Translations under genes and position numbers: made by a program
Shown here: positions 10,780 through 24,910 of the stretch, piece after piece
Numbering within the stretch: the stretch's first letter is position 1
Layout: each line of letters opens with the position of its first letter
Notes under the pieces: generated by a model
What the model was told of the DNA's origin: nothing
Seen by the model: only the letters and a program-made list of their open reading frames with translations
The model's database searches: none
Assembly (NCBI GenBank): GCA_003254925.1
Contig: QANZ01018151.1
Location: forward strand, 103,476-167,475
Direction of reading: 5' to 3'
Length of the DNA: 64,000 nt
From: Chamaecrista fasciculata
Lineage: Eukaryota > Streptophyta > Magnoliopsida > Fabales > Fabaceae

Positions 10780-13700
10780 GAAAGGAAGAAAAGAGAGAAC
10801 TAGTACGATATGGGACACCTTTGATAGTGGCCTAACCTTATGTTCCCATTAGCCACCAATTACATTGAGATGTAATGTTGTAAGTTCTATTCACTTCACT
10901 ATCTAGTGGCATTAATTTGCTTTCCTTTCCAATTGTTATTTTTGAAAATTTTATGCATACAAATTACCCACCTCAATAATTGATAAATCCTATAGAAAAG
11001 CTTTTTGATCCTCAAGTATTTAATTTTTATAGCAAGATAGTTATTTGAGCAAGTTGTATTCCAATAATTGAAGAGGGGTGTAATCCCTTTTTTCTCTTTT
11101 TGTTTGCTAATTGAACAGAGAACAGTTTTGCACAATGTTTGAAAGTATTGATCGTTACCTACCACTGCATTACAGTCATAAAAGGGCCCATAATTAAGGA
11201 CAGGAGGTGGCATCGCGTTAGGGATGGAGTGGGGTCACTCTGTCTTGCGCCATGGCCCACCAGCTTAGCAGCCCAGTTGGATATACATGCATCTCAAGGT
11301 ACGTACCCTAAAACTCATAAAACCCCGTAGAAGGTACCATCTACATCACGTAAGCGTCAACATACGTCTCATCATCATCATCACCAATTTGGAACTCAAA
11401 ACTTTGATGGGCCTCATAATTGTGAATTATTAATTTTTTTTCAATTAGCACTTTCAAAATGAACGAGTACTCTATGAAAATATGTGCCCCGATTGTCACA
11501 TTTTCATATGTTCATTTCTTGTTGACTCACGGAGAAACAAGGAGTATCTCACCTACATTATGACCATACCCCCCATGTGCCATCCATTCTGTAAAGAGAT
11601 TTTCTTCTTTTTTTCCACTCCCTTTTTCCAAAAAGAAAACCAGATATACACTATACTATTGTTTGACATGAAATGGTATCAATCCCTTTCTTTGGCGAAA
11701 AACATGAGGTTCATTTAGAATTAGATTGTGGATCATAGAATGATAGAAACATAACGATCTTAGCATGATACGATCGACCTGAATGAGTGGATTAATGGTG
11801 TCATCTTGTATAATTGATTTGTTGGTAGTTAGGGGGAATTGGTGCAAGGAGTTATCGATCAAGGTCCACTAATTGTTTTTTTCTAGCGGCCGGTATTTTA
11901 TTATTATGGATGGATGTATTACTCCTCGTAGTTAGTGGTAGAGGAGGGGCACTTTATGAGTGAATGATCAAATGTCGCTATCTCTAGGTGCCCCACATAT
12001 CTCAGTCATGTTGTCCTCAACCAGAGCCCTAGATGCCTATTCCATCTCTCTATCATTGTAAGTCCCTTTCAGTTCTCTGTTGGCTAAAGAAGCTATCATC
12101 ATCAAGAGGTCCTCCCAACCCCACCCCAAGACTTGCAATCATTTCAATCTTACCTGGACTTCATTTTAAGCTCCTACGACATCAAATCAAATCATTAATC
12201 TAAAATAATCAATCGTCAACTTTGCTTGATCTGATAAGATAACAGCGCACTTATCATGCTGCTTTGCCCATAATCATTCTTTAATTCCTTTGTCAATAAA
12301 TTACTAATTTCAACTGCCTTGCTGTTTCCAAACCTCAAACCTACTTTCATATTATTGATTATTCCCTATGGCTCTCTGGGACTTGAGTGAAATTAAAATC
12401 ATTGCATAAAGCAAAAATAAATTGAACTAGACAAGTCGATTATTTGAGATCCGGGGCAGCATATGTTTCATGCGGATAATACAAATAAACACGTCTAGTT
12501 AAAGGTAAAATTACAGCCTAGAAGTGGACCTACTCGTGCAACTAGTTCTTTTGTATTTGTCCAAATGGACAATGATGGTTGATGTTTCTGATCAGGCCAT
12601 AGTGTATAGACTATAGTGCTAAGTAGTTGAGCGTGATGAGGAAATATTTTAAGCCTTACAGAAAGTAGGTTTTGATCAGTTGAACATCTGTAACACATTA
12701 ACAGCAGAAGGACCCTCTATCTGGATCACCCAACCCAATAGCTTGACAAATCTTTAGTGGTTGTTACATTGATGATACTGAAAGCTTGATCAATCACTTT
12801 CTGTTTGACTAACATAAGCAAAAGTCTCCTTTTATCAAATGGTGCTGCCATTAGTGTGGCCTAATTGGATGCCATGGATTGAATGTGCATTTTGATGTAT
12901 ACCCATATTGGAGATATGTACTATGTACTGTTTGAGTGGTGGAGGTTCCGGAAATGTCTCAGCGTGGGAAAGAAGTCGAGGATTGCTGTTTTTTTTATGG
13001 AAAGAGTCTGTTTCTACCCATTAAAAAGCTTAAGAAAAAGGAGACTGTAATATAAAGAAACTTTTTTTTTTTGGGGCTCTTGCTCTTCCTTTTCCGACCT
13101 TTTTCATTTGGTTTTAGTTTGGATGGCTACTAATGGGTAGGTGAAGCTTTTCTTGGCCAAGATTGTGACTTGCAAATAGCAATGCTTTCACGTGATGCCT
13201 TGGAGGTTTTCTCTGTTGGAAAAATTAGAAATCGCAGACTTCTAACACATTTGACTGACTTATATTTTCTCTCCTTGGACTTTTATGTATTTCTTCTCTT
13301 GCCCTCTTTCTTCTTCTTATTATTATTATTATTATTCTTACACTCGGTCGAAAATGAGTCTCTAGTCTCTACTAACAGACACTTTATCCCCTTTTGTAAA
13401 TTCTACTCTACCCAATTTTAACAAAATTTAGACTTGAAACTTTTAAAATAAATAAATGCTGTCTTGAATTATATTCAAAATATTACATCCTATGAAAAGC
13501 CTTAATCACTATAACACGTGTCTTTCTATTTAGATAGTGTAGGTAAGTAGGTTGTAGTTATGCAACCAATAATTTTATTATACACTTTATTTTAAGGTAC
13601 CCTACACTTTGTAATCCATTAAAAGTCGTGGCATCCAGCTCAATCCTTCACATTGGAGCGGCTTTCCACTTTTTGTTTACAGCTTTCCACCAATATTTGT

Positions 13701-16700
13701 TGGCTGTGACTGTGAGAAAAAAAAAGTATGCGTTTCTAACATTCCCACCCACCCAACAACAGAATTATTGAAAGTTATCATAGAATTTAATTAGAAAAAA
13801 TAGAAGTTGAATGTTGAAAATAGGAAGGCATTTTTCTTGGTTTATATTTACTCTTTTTTTCTTCTTTGGGTGATATATTTTTTATTAATTTTTTCGTAAT
13901 ATATTCTGAATAATTCTCGTAAAACCTTATTTTTGTAAATAGGAAGTGCCCATTTTATAATCTCATTGAAATTATTTGGGGTAGTCACAGACTCACATGA
14001 AGAATCTATACCTCTACGTCTAGAGTCGAAATTAATACTTTATCTCGGACTCAAATCTTCGTTTAATTTTCATACAGAGACTTTATGAAGCCAAAGTTTT
14101 AACTTTATCCATTGACAGTATCATTCCTCTTCCTTTATAATTTATATCGTTCTCTTCTCGTTATCTTCTAAATCCACCGTGTGCTTTACTAAATACCCTT
14201 TATTTTGGAGTGAACATTCCTTTGTTTCTTGAAAACACTTTTCATTTTTACTCAGTATGGCTCTTTCTCTCTCCTTTTCTTTTATTATATATCTTTAGAA
14301 ATTAATTTCCCAAAAACATTTATATTAATTTCAATTCTTGAAAATTTTGTTGGGACTTGGGAATTGGGAGGGCTGCTACTTTGACCGTGATAAATAAAAA
14401 CAAAAACTTAGATATTGTTAAATTACTTTAGAATTATCTAACTTGGCTTAAGTTAAGTAGTAAGTATTTTAATATTGTTAGAATTTGATTTGAATTAATC
14501 AAGACAAAGTTTAGAAAATTGGACAAGCAACAAAAAAATATCTTAAAATTTATATATATAATAATAGTTATAAATTATTTTACACATATTATAGAATTAA
14601 TTAAAAATAAAATTGTCATATCTTAACAAAATAACTATTCACAGACTCAGCATCACCAATAATGTTTACTAGTTCTTATGGCCCATTCTTCCCATAATGC
14701 GTTTCAAGATAATTTCTTAATTGTCTTCATTTACGAAAGTAGTCATAATTATAGTGATTACAATTCCTTTCTTAGGAAATATACTACGTTATTTTGAGAG
14801 TTTTAACTGTTAATTTTTTAATTAAATAAAATTAATTTTTACCTAAATTGTTACATAAATAAGTTGAAGATACTTATAGTTTTAAAAAAAGCATTTGAAA
14901 TGTTTTATTGAAACTTGCATTATGTGTTTTAAATTTCAGTATTTGACTAAAAAATATTCATTTTTATTTATTTTTTCTCCATTTGAAAATTAAGGATTTA
15001 AATTTCGATTTAGTTTCTTAATTAACATATTTGTTTCATATGTTTGGCACGTGAGGCTGTTTTTTGGTTGGGTTTGACTAACAGTTGAATGATGCTAGCA
15101 GTATTGATTGTAGAATATTTTATATATTTATAATCATAATTAATTAAGTAGCATGATTTGAAATCATATTTGACTTTGGGTAATTGAACTTGTGACATTA
15201 TATGTCTAATCAAATACTATAGATCATGTTTTACTGTTTGTTATTCCTTCTCATTAATGTTTGCTGTCATTATTGGGATTATAATCCCATTATTAGTTTT
15301 AGATTTCAGCTTACCAAAGTTTCAAGAAGAATCTAGAAGGGACTATGTAAAAGTTACTCTCATAAATGAGAAGCAAGAGAGGATGTTTCTTTTGCATACT
15401 TTCTGCTTCCTCAAGACAAATTGCACCAAAACTCTTGAACTCAAATCCTCAATAAACCTGGCAACCAAAATAAAACATAAAGAAAAATATTTAAACCTGA
15501 GCCAATATTAGCTGCACAAGCACAAAGTATAAAGCAGACTTGCATTTTGGGCATATAATAATAGTGGCGTAGATTTTACGTCCAAATAAAAATTAATAAA
15601 TAAATAATAAACTAAAAGATAAATAAGAACACAAGTCGACAATGTTGGGAAATGTGGGATCCATATTATATTTATAAAATTACTAGGCAGATACAAATCA
15701 GTTAGTTAAGGGGATAAGAAATTCCATCACTTCAAGAAACACTGAAATTTAGATAGATAGGCGTCAAGGATAGCCAATTAGAGTATATCCTTTTATAACA
15801 AAACCATGTAACTAAGATGTGAAGTTTATGTGTCTGCTTCTTTAGACAAATAAAGGCAATTTAATCCTATTAATTATAGCATAAAATATGCCATCAAAAC
15901 ATTCCAAAACAATATCAAATTACATTCTTTCTTCTAGACCTAGTTTTCTATGACATATATATTGTAAGATGCATGAGTTTGAGGTTAGAGGAAGATCTTT
16001 GCCTGCTTAGAAGCATGCATTACTAGATACTATGTTTTATTGTCTGGTTATCTGCTTCTAAAGACACATTATAGAAATCACACTTTTTGATTAATTAATT
16101 GTTTGATTTCTTCGTCCTTGTGCTGAAGTAATAATTTTATGAGAAAACTTATTCTTTCTTTAGTCCCTGGTTTTATCTCAAAATTGAAAATATATCTTTT
16201 GACATTGATTTTTTTTATAGATATTAATTATTTAGTTCTTAAAACATTATTTTTGAGGACTAAATAATTGATGTTTCTAAAAAAAAGGGACTAAAAGTAT
16301 ATTTTTATTAATCAATAGTTAAATTATAATTTTAGAATAAATTAGAGAACTTAAAAATAGGGTTATTCTATTTTTATTTTATTATTATGAAATGTGACAT
16401 TGGGAAGGATGGGAGGGCAGAGATTCCACTTCCTTTAATTGAAGAAAGGGATGGGGCATCCTTCCAACACCTGTAACCTTGACCAAGACTCTTGTGCCAT
16501 TCTTTTAATTTCTCCCATACCAACTTCTTCAATTTCTTCCTCTAAAATATTAGTAAATTCTTTGAGGGTTTTCTAAAAAGAACAAGATACCAATATATTA
16601 TGTCCACTGGAGGCATCACTACCTTCAATAAAATCCAAAGCTCATTCAATTGTAGCCCCCAGCACCTTCCTTTTGCTTACATCACCGTTTTCAGAGTCTG

Positions 16701-16779
16701 TCCCCAACTCTACCATCTTTCATTCTCACCTTAGGAATCGTACATATTGCATTATGGACAATTTATAACTTAACGCTAA

Positions 16780-16810
<31 letters not shown>

Positions 16811-18402
16811 GAAGGAGACAGACACAAAAGTATTGTACATTGTGTAGAAAGAATCCGTATAGGAAATCATGGAGATAGCAATGTCTGTCAATGTCAAGAA
16901 ATGAAGATGGTAAATGTTGGGTTTTTAGGCAATATGAATCATTAATATACAGCAAGGAGATTAGTGAGAAGAGTTTCTTGTTAATGGATGGTCAAAGGGA
17001 GGAGCATAATGGCCTGTCAATCTTTTCTGGTGTGTCAGAGTAGTAGGGAAATCAAAATAATGAACTCTCCTTTTAGTCATTATGTAACTTACAGATTGTG
17101 CAGAGATGGAAAATGTAGCTACCAACTTCTGAAATAGAGAGAGAGTGTGTGTGTCTGTGTGGAGTTCAAAATTCAAGTATATCAATTGCAATCTGTTGCT
17201 TACCAAAGTCATTTTATGTACGCCTTATGGCATGTCTTCCTCAAGATCATTAATTAGTACTGAAATTAAATATAGATTGTCAATGAAACTTGGAAGCGGA
17301 CAAGTTTTGAGGAGTTACATATATATACATGACCAGAATTATAAGCTAACTTGGAATTTCAAACTCGGCTGCAATACTAANCGCCTTATGGCCATGTCTT
17401 CCTCAAGATCATTAATTAGTACTGAAATTAAATATAGATTGTCAATGAAACTTGGAAAGCGGACAAGTTTTGAGGAGTTACATATATATACATGACTAGA
17501 ATTATAAGCTAACTTGGAATTTCAAACTCGGCTGCAATACTAATATACAAAATGGAATTATTTTTGTACTTGTATACATTAGGCTGGACAGAAAATAGTG
17601 AGAAAGAACTAGATTTGAAGAAAACAACCAGTCTTTTACTTAGCCATGCAGTGACAAGATTGTGTTTTAGCAGAAACTTAACATCTTGATCAAGAAGGTT
17701 CAAGCATATATTGTTTCATTTCATAATTCATATATATATATATAGTGTTCAGACATGAACACTGTAAAGCTCTTTCCCGATCGGAAGAAGTTATGGACTT
17801 AAGGTAAAATGGAATTTATGATTAATGTATGCTCTCTTGTTAATTTGGTGAAGAATTTTTTTTTTTTTTTTATATCTTTCTACTTCTTTTTTTTCGCAGG
17901 GGAGTGGGGATTATAAAAATAAAAAATAGGAATACCCATGTCTGACAACCTGCAGTATGTGTAAACTACATAACTCGTTCGNTGTTATTTGAAGGTTGAT
18001 ATTTCGCTTTCACCTACGGATTCCTCGGCAGTTGGCACCATTATATATCTTGTTACCTAGCAGAGAACCGAAGACCAAATTATGAAGAAACCCCCAAAGA
18101 AAAGAAAATGAAAATAAAAATCTCAGATGTAAGTTAAACATGCTCTGCCAAAATTTATGGCCTGTGAGGTTTTAGTTGAGTTGAATAAATGATAGTGGTT
18201 TAGGAAGCTTTCCTGGGACTGGAATCATGAGGACTAATATCTTACACTAGTGTCAGGAAACAGAACGGTAAGCGAAGAAAATTAAATATAAATATAGATA
18301 TATCTATTCTATAAGATGCTGCATTGGGGTTCAGAGAAAGAAAGATACGAGTCATCAAAGAAATGGGGCTACGTACCTCATTGATCATTATGTTGTGCAA
18401 GA

Positions 18403-18436
<34 letters not shown>

Positions 18437-18700
18437 TATATTTATTAGGTTTGGCCTTTGCTGCTGCTTATAGATGATTCATGAATTTGGGTGAGGATGA
18501 TGGAGATGGATGGATCGATGGCCTTCTATGAGAAGATATAGTGAAACTGAGACCTTTGAGAAACGGGAAGGAAATTAAAATTAAAACGGGTGGTGGGTCC
18601 CACCACACCCCCAGAAAATATATTTTGGGTAAATAAATAGAATAAATATTTAGTTTGATACATTAATTCCAACCCGGTCTTCCCTAGTTCCCACTCAATA
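10780..18700. other. Gene-poor stretch before the RSS3-like gene
   Basis: No coding exon was recognised. It contains simple repeats (CT/CA runs at 16775-16812, GA/GT at 17134-17160, CA/TA at 18401-18436), a fold-back segment near 16165-16305, the direct repeat around N 17381 and a lone N at 17982. Any gene at the 10.8-kb promoter-like site would have to be non-coding or strongly diverged. Confidence 0.45.
17221..17543. repeat. About 160-bp direct repeat around an N (assembly joint)
   Basis: 17221-17380 and 17382-17543 are copies of the same sequence separated only by the N at 17381. They differ by one-base indels (ggcatg/ggccatg, gaagcg/gaaagcg) and a substitution, like two alleles or two error-bearing contig ends placed side by side. 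Confidence 0.85.
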
Positions 18701-18768
18701 AATGTATGAGAGAGAGAGAGAGAGGGGTATAAATGTGAGATCTCATTGTTCCTTGTTGGTGGGCTTAT

Positions 18769-18776
18769 TATATAAA
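18769..18776 (+). promoter_or_regulatory. TATA box of the RSS3-like gene
   Basis: TATATAAA lies 145 bases before the ATG at 18921, downstream of a GA-repeat (18713-18724). Position and context fit a core promoter with transcription starting near 18805. Confidence 0.6.
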
Positions 18777-18920
18777 GGAGGATAGGATGTTGCAGTTTTC
18801 CCCATTATTGTCAAAGATAGCTTAGCTATATATATAGGTAAGGGTAGTGTAAGGGAGAAAATTAGAGATCAGAGACTATATATATATAATTAATTGATTG
18901 TGAAGATAGATTTAATTTTG

Positions 18921-19922
18921 ATGGAAGAACATCTGAGTCCACTGGCTGTTACCCATCTCCTTCAACACACACTTAGAAGCTTGTGCATCCATGAAAATTC
19001 TCAATGGGTTTATGCTGTCTTCTGGAGAATCCTCCCCAGAAACTACCCACCGCCCAAGTAAGCACACCACCATCTAGATTCAATCTTTAATTTGGGCTCA
19101 AAAATCACACATTATATTGATTCTCATGGAGTACATACTTTGTATATATACTTAATAGGTGGGAAGGTCAAGGGGCTTATGATAGGTCAAGAGGAAACAG
19201 AAGGAACTGGTACTATATATATATATATTATTGTCTTCTCTCTATGTGTGTGTGAGTATATATATATATATTAATTGCGCTTTAATTACACCTCGATATG
19301 TATATATATGTACAAACCATGCAGGATATTGGTGTGGGAAGATGGTTTCTGCAATTTTGCAGCTTCATCAGCACCGGAAATGAACTCGCCGGGAGATTGC
19401 CCAGCTGGCTCATCGGCTTATGGGAACTGTGAATTCCAACACTACCAAGGCCTCCAACCTGAGCTCTTCTTCAAGATGTCACATGAGATCTATAACTACG
19501 GAGAAGGGTACATACATATATACATATACATCAATCATCATCAGTAACTAAATAACTCATATATATATATATACCCAATTGAATTAATTTAGGATATTTT
19601 AATTAAAGGGCCCATATACATACATATTTATATAGATAGAGAGAGAGATTAGAGAGAGGTTAATTAAATTTATGGCGGGCAGGTTGATTGGAAAAGTCGC
19701 TGCAGATCACAGTCACAAGTGGATATATAAAGAACCCAATGATCAAGAAATCAACTTCTTGTCAGCATGGCACAATTCAGCCGACTCGGTGAGACATATT
19801 CAAAATCCCATCTTCTTCGTCCTCTCATCTCATGTTTGATATATATATTGATTATACTATACATGCATACACCGCGCGCGAGTGAGCATTAAAGATATAT
19901 ATATCCAACTTCAATTCCTCGC

Positions 19923-19962
<40 letters not shown>

Positions 19963-21198
19963 TAATCTCTCCCATAAGTTTGTGATTTCATGCTAAATTT
20001 GCTTCAATTAATAGAACTAATTAACTCCGTTTTCTTAATGCAATATGATTTCACGCTTACACATGCTTCCCGAAAGAAAGATATAGAAAAATCTGTCATT
20101 ATATTTATATATTGTTCTTTTACAGCACCCAAGGACTTGGGAAGCCCAGTTCCAGTCTGGTATAAAGGTATGACCGCATGATCACACCTTCATATATATA
20201 AACACACACACACACATAGCTTCGACACCAATCTCCTATATATCTGTTATACATTCATTCAAAAATAAAATTCAATTATATTATTTGCAGACCATAGCCC
20301 TCATTGCTGTAAGAGAAGGAGTTGTTCAACTAGGAGCCGTGCACAAGGTACTCTCTCTCTCGTTCTCTCTGTTGGGTGTCTCATTATATTTATATAAAAG
20401 AATATAATACATACATATGTATGTAATGTTTATATATTCTTTTTCCTTTTTGTTTATGCTTTTTTTACAGTAGTCACTTGTATTGTTTGTATGTATATAC
20501 AAAATTAAATGTCATGTCATGTCAAGTCATGTCGATTATTGTTTTCTTGTACATACGCATATATTCATATGATGATGAAGGTGATTGAAGACCTTAGCTA
20601 CGTGGTTCTTCTGCGCAAAAAGTTCAGCTACATTGAAAGCATCCCAGGCGTGCTCTTACCACACCCTTCATCTTCTGCTGCTGCTGCTTACCCATCACCT
20701 TCCTCTATTTATAACTACAAAATGATGGAAGGCCTCGTCTCTCTCCCACCTGATCAATGGCAATATTTCCACGGTGGCGCCGCTGCTTTTGCGGCGGCGC
20801 AACCACCACCACCACCGGAGTTATATGACCACTTCAATAATAATAATCAGCCTCTCAAAATCACTCCCTCAATGAGTAGCCTTGAGGCACTCCTCTCTAA
20901 GCTACCCTCAGTGGTTCCACCAGTATTACCACCTCCACCGTCTGATAATTCTGATCATAATAATTTTGTGTCATCATTTGAGTTCATGGGAATGCAGAAA
21001 GCAGCCAAGCAAGAGAATATTGAAGATGATGATGATGATCATGATGATCAGGAGGTTGATGTGTATAGGCCTGAGCTTGATGTGGGTGAGAGTAGTAGTT
21101 CCATGCCACCTGCAGGTTATCGCCACCACCATCAGCCTTTTCATGATCATAATTTAACAAATAGTACTAGTGGACGACCCAACAATAATGGGTTTTGA
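18921..21198 (+). CDS. RSS3-like bHLH-MYC_N domain protein, complete
   Basis: Seven exons: 18921-19057, 19159-19209, 19325-19507, 19683-19788, 20126-20167, 20291-20347 and 20581-21198, all GT-AG and in frame, giving 397 residues. The start MEEHLSPLAVTHLLQHTLRS and the segments WVYAVFWRILPRNYPPP, WILVWEDGFCNF, LIGKVAADHSHKWIY and EAQFQSGIKTIALIAVREGV are the MYC_N domain (about residues 7-200) of the RICE SALT SENSITIVE 3 family. No basic helix-loop-helix follows. The C-terminal half is low complexity: Ala/Pro runs, Asn/His runs and an acidic Asp stretch near residue 340. In rice, RSS3 sits in the nucleus with JAZ repressors and partner bHLH factors and tunes jasmonate responses in salt-stressed roots. 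Arabidopsis relatives include At1g60060, often mislabelled WNK-related. Intron 4 holds a 42-bp AAT microsatellite. Confidence 0.92.
19923..19964. repeat. AAT microsatellite in RSS3-like intron 4
   Basis: About 14 uninterrupted copies of a TAA/AAT trinucleotide. It is likely polymorphic between individuals and is intronic, so length change should not affect the protein. Confidence 0.9.
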
Positions 21199-22975
21199 TT
21201 TTATTATTAATTAATTTATTACTTAATTAATTAGCACATGTGTATTAGATCGAGTACTAGCTTAATTCTCAGGTGGGAATGAAGGAATCAATCAAGAATC
21301 ATGAGAATTTTAGTTCAAGTTCCTAACATTATATATATTGATGTAATATGTTTGTTAGATTCAGTGTTAAATTGTCATAAGGGCTAGTCTTCACTAGATT
21401 GACATTAAAGCTTGTGTTTCTTCCATTAGTATATGTATATTGTAGTATATATATATAGAGAGAGAGAGATATATATATCCGGCCGGCTCATGCATGCATG
21501 TGCATCTTGCGCTGCTCATGTATGTGTGTGTATATATATATATATGCATGTGTGTGTAACATGGGTCGAAAATTAATGACTTGTGCTAGCTAGTTAGTGT
21601 AATTAATTGAGGGTGGAATGCTGCAATAAATGTTTGAAACAGACCTTAAAAATGATATATTTTGAAAGCCAACATATGTAGGGCATGTAATTACACCATT
21701 TTGGCTGATTAAGTGAGGAGATATTTTTGGGTTCAATTCAAATGCCCAAAAGAGAGAGAGGACACTTGTGTCACTACTGCCACATGCATTTTCAAACCCT
21801 TGTTCTTGGTGTTCAGATAACTCAAAGAGTACATTATTATTTGGCTTATGGATATGGATTACCTCTAGTTTTGTTGTGCTTTTTAACTATATTTAATGTT
21901 TAAGATCATGTTAGTTTCCTTTTAACCCAAAAAATAATGAGATTTTTTTTCTAATATAATTAACCCCTCCTCCAAGTACAATTTAAATCCCTTACGAAAA
22001 TGCATAGGACGGCAAATTTGGTGCATATATTTAAATTGTTATCCTTTCTAGAGTCTTTTTCTTATATAGTTTTCTTAGGTCGTAGGAGATGATTTTGAAT
22101 TAGTTCCTTTTTATTTAAGTAAAAAACAAGGTTCATCATCTTTCGACAACAATTTGTGTTACGGATACACGTGTCATTATAATTTAACGTATGTACATTC
22201 GCTTTTAATTGAAGCTGTAGGTGTAGTATCATGGATTTTTTATTATTATTATTATAGTTTTAATGAATGATATTCAAATTGAACTTTAGTATTTGTTATT
22301 AATTAATATTAAGTACTAAGGATGACAGTCAAATAAACCATTAATTAGACATGACTCTTTTAAGTTAGGCTTCGTCCAATAATAGCTTAATTGGGCTACA
22401 CTGAAAAGTTTATGAAAGTGCTTTTAAACTAATAATGAACATACGTATCATCAGAAAAAGTGGCACAAAAGTAGACATAAAAGTATAATATTAAGTTTTT
22501 AAAAATTTTGGGCCAAAAAAATGTAAAATTATTTCATACTTTATAAATGTATTCTTCAAAGATTAATACATATAACATTCTCATACTAAATTAAATTGTA
22601 TACAAAGAAATCTCCTTAATTATATAAAACCTAAGGCATAAATAATCTGTTAAGGATGTCAGAAAGATAATTCTTCTTTAAATGCACCAAAAAATTGTTA
22701 ATACCTTAAATTTAAAAGATGACATCATAGAAAAGATCTTATAGAAAGAATCCAAAATCCATATATTAAGATATTTTGCTATGAATGTACTCGTTATTGT
22801 ATTTATGCAGGATAATCATAACAAAAAATACATATAACGCATCATTAGTTTAAGAAATTCCTGAACTGTTAGATTGCAATTGTTTTAAGATACACAAGTA
22901 CAAAGTTTCTTACTTCTTACTTAAAAATTTTAGACTGAGTTTTGAATTTCGTTTGAAATTCTTTTTTGACAGGCC

Positions 22976-23006
<31 letters not shown>

Positions 23007-24910
23007 AGTATAAATAGAACTTGTAATCGTATTGTAAAGTTTTATGATAAAGATACCAAAAACTTAAAAAGTTTTTTTAAAAAAAAAAATTATAATTCAG
23101 TGTTTGTCAAATTGTTTTTTGATTAATAACTCCAACAATGTGGATAATTAAGAATATATCAAAAAGATTGTAAGCACGTGATAGCAAGATATGGTGAGGA
23201 GGGGAGGAAGAAAAGAAGTTTTTTATTTTAAAGACCAAAAAAATTTACATTTGCTTGGTGTCTAGAGTTTTATCTTCAACTTCGATTTACAAGTGAAGTT
23301 AGTGGTTTGCATGAAAGGGACTAATTTCAAGGAGATTTTAGTGTTTTCTTCAATGCTCGGAGGTTTTAGAGGATGTAACAAGTAGCATCAGCTTCATCAG
23401 ACATCATCAAGCTGTCAGCGCAAGAATTTAGAAGCAAGTGGAGAATGATGGAATTTCCTCAAAGTAGACATGAGTTAATAATGCAAGAGACAAATCAAGG
23501 GACTTATGTGGGGATGCCAGATTGAAATTAAAGTTATCCAAGCTGTGTCTGTGGGTACAACAAAAATCAAAAGAAAAGACCCTCTCCCATATAACTTCTC
23601 CTCGGTAATGATGGTTTCATGTCATGACCACCTAACTTGGCTTCTGATTTTTATGAATGGGATCTAAAAAATACTTAAACTTACTGGAGATCTTGGAAAG
23701 ATTAAGAGGTAAGTTGAACTGTAGAGAGTGTAATTCCTAACTGCTAGATAGTGGTTTCAAAGTACTAGACTCAATCAGCATATGAATAAATTAGAAGCAT
23801 TCCTATGCTCAAATGTACAGTGACTACATCTGTCTAAAATCAATCTTCAATCTGTTTTTTAGGATCATCATTCAAAAATATCGAATGCCCTTCCAATGCT
23901 TCTTCGTCTTTGGTATGGACTAGATATATTGACACTAATGTTTACTGTAATTGGTGTACAAAATGAGGAGTAAATCCAGTGTTCAAAACTAACTCGTTAG
24001 TTTTGTACCGGATGGAACTGCTTTCGTTGATATTGGTGGCGTTTAGGCCTTTAGGATCATGCTGTTTGTTGCTTCCCTTATGGTAATAGCTTCTGTGGAG
24101 GGAAGGTCCAAATATCAAATGCTAACTCTGCAAACAATGCTGGTATGCTTTGCCTTTGTCATTTAAAACTTTAATTTGGGCAACAAAGAAAAATGTAACC
24201 ATATGCATAGACTATCCAATGGGCAAAAGACTGATACTCATGGTAAGAGCATCGTTGCCAATCTATGGAAAATTAATTATTGACTCAATTATGAGACTTC
24301 AATCCCAATCCCAGCCATTTTATGCCCACCACCTACTATTGTCTGCCAGACAGGATGCATGAGTTATTGAGTGGGGTAGAATATGATGCTATAACTAATT
24401 TGTGAGGTATAGAACTTTTATCTCACATCGACAACATGTACTACTAACTTGAAATAACCTCCCAAAAAGTTTTAGCCAGTCACCAAATTCTTTTTTTCAG
24501 CTTATTGTATTGCGGGAAATTCCTTCTGGATTTTATGGATGGAAATGGCAGGTAAAGTACAGATGTCAGAAAATTGTACCAATGTAACTTTTAACAGAAA
24601 ATTGCAGTATCTACTTTCTTATTTGTGCATAAGAATGTTGCCCAAATCCTTCTAATCACTGGTGGTTTTTGAAAAAAAAATGAGAAATTATATTAATCTT
24701 CCAAATAATTAGGAAGAACTCTTCACAGAAAGAAAAATAACTCAAGCGGAAACAAGATTGACATTGTATTGGCATGAGGGTTCACATCATGTCTAAAATC
24801 ACATACTAAAATTGATATTGGTTGGAAACATAATTAATGTACAAAAGAGTACACAGACATTGTAAAATAATTAAATTAGAGTGAACTTCAACAGTTGTCA
24901 CAAGCAATAC
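21199..24910. other. Intergenic region between RSS3-like and ThrRS loci
   Basis: The two loci converge here: the 3' flank of the plus-strand RSS3-like gene meets the 3' flank of the minus-strand ThrRS locus. It holds TA and GA microsatellites (21449-21475, 22980-23006). The less AT-rich part (23170-24500) has no convincing exon. Confidence 0.5.

Noticed and set aside
10899..11213. 104-codon minus-strand open frame
   Set aside because: Low-complexity AT-rich translation with no hydrophobic pattern or domain, and no promoter or splice evidence on that strand.
16395..16460. Small hairpin pairing ttgggaaggatgg with ggcatccttccaa, considered as a miR482/1448-like precursor
   Set aside because: The stem is short with bulges, and neither arm matches a mature sequence that I can recall for those families.
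20509..20580. In-frame extension upstream of the last RSS3-like exon
   Set aside because: The known family sequence joins GAVHK directly to VIEDL, and an acceptor ag lies at 20579-20580, so this part is intron 6.
23170..24500. Possible gene remnant in the less AT-rich patch
   Set aside because: No frame longer than about 70 codons, and no recognisable motif on either strand.
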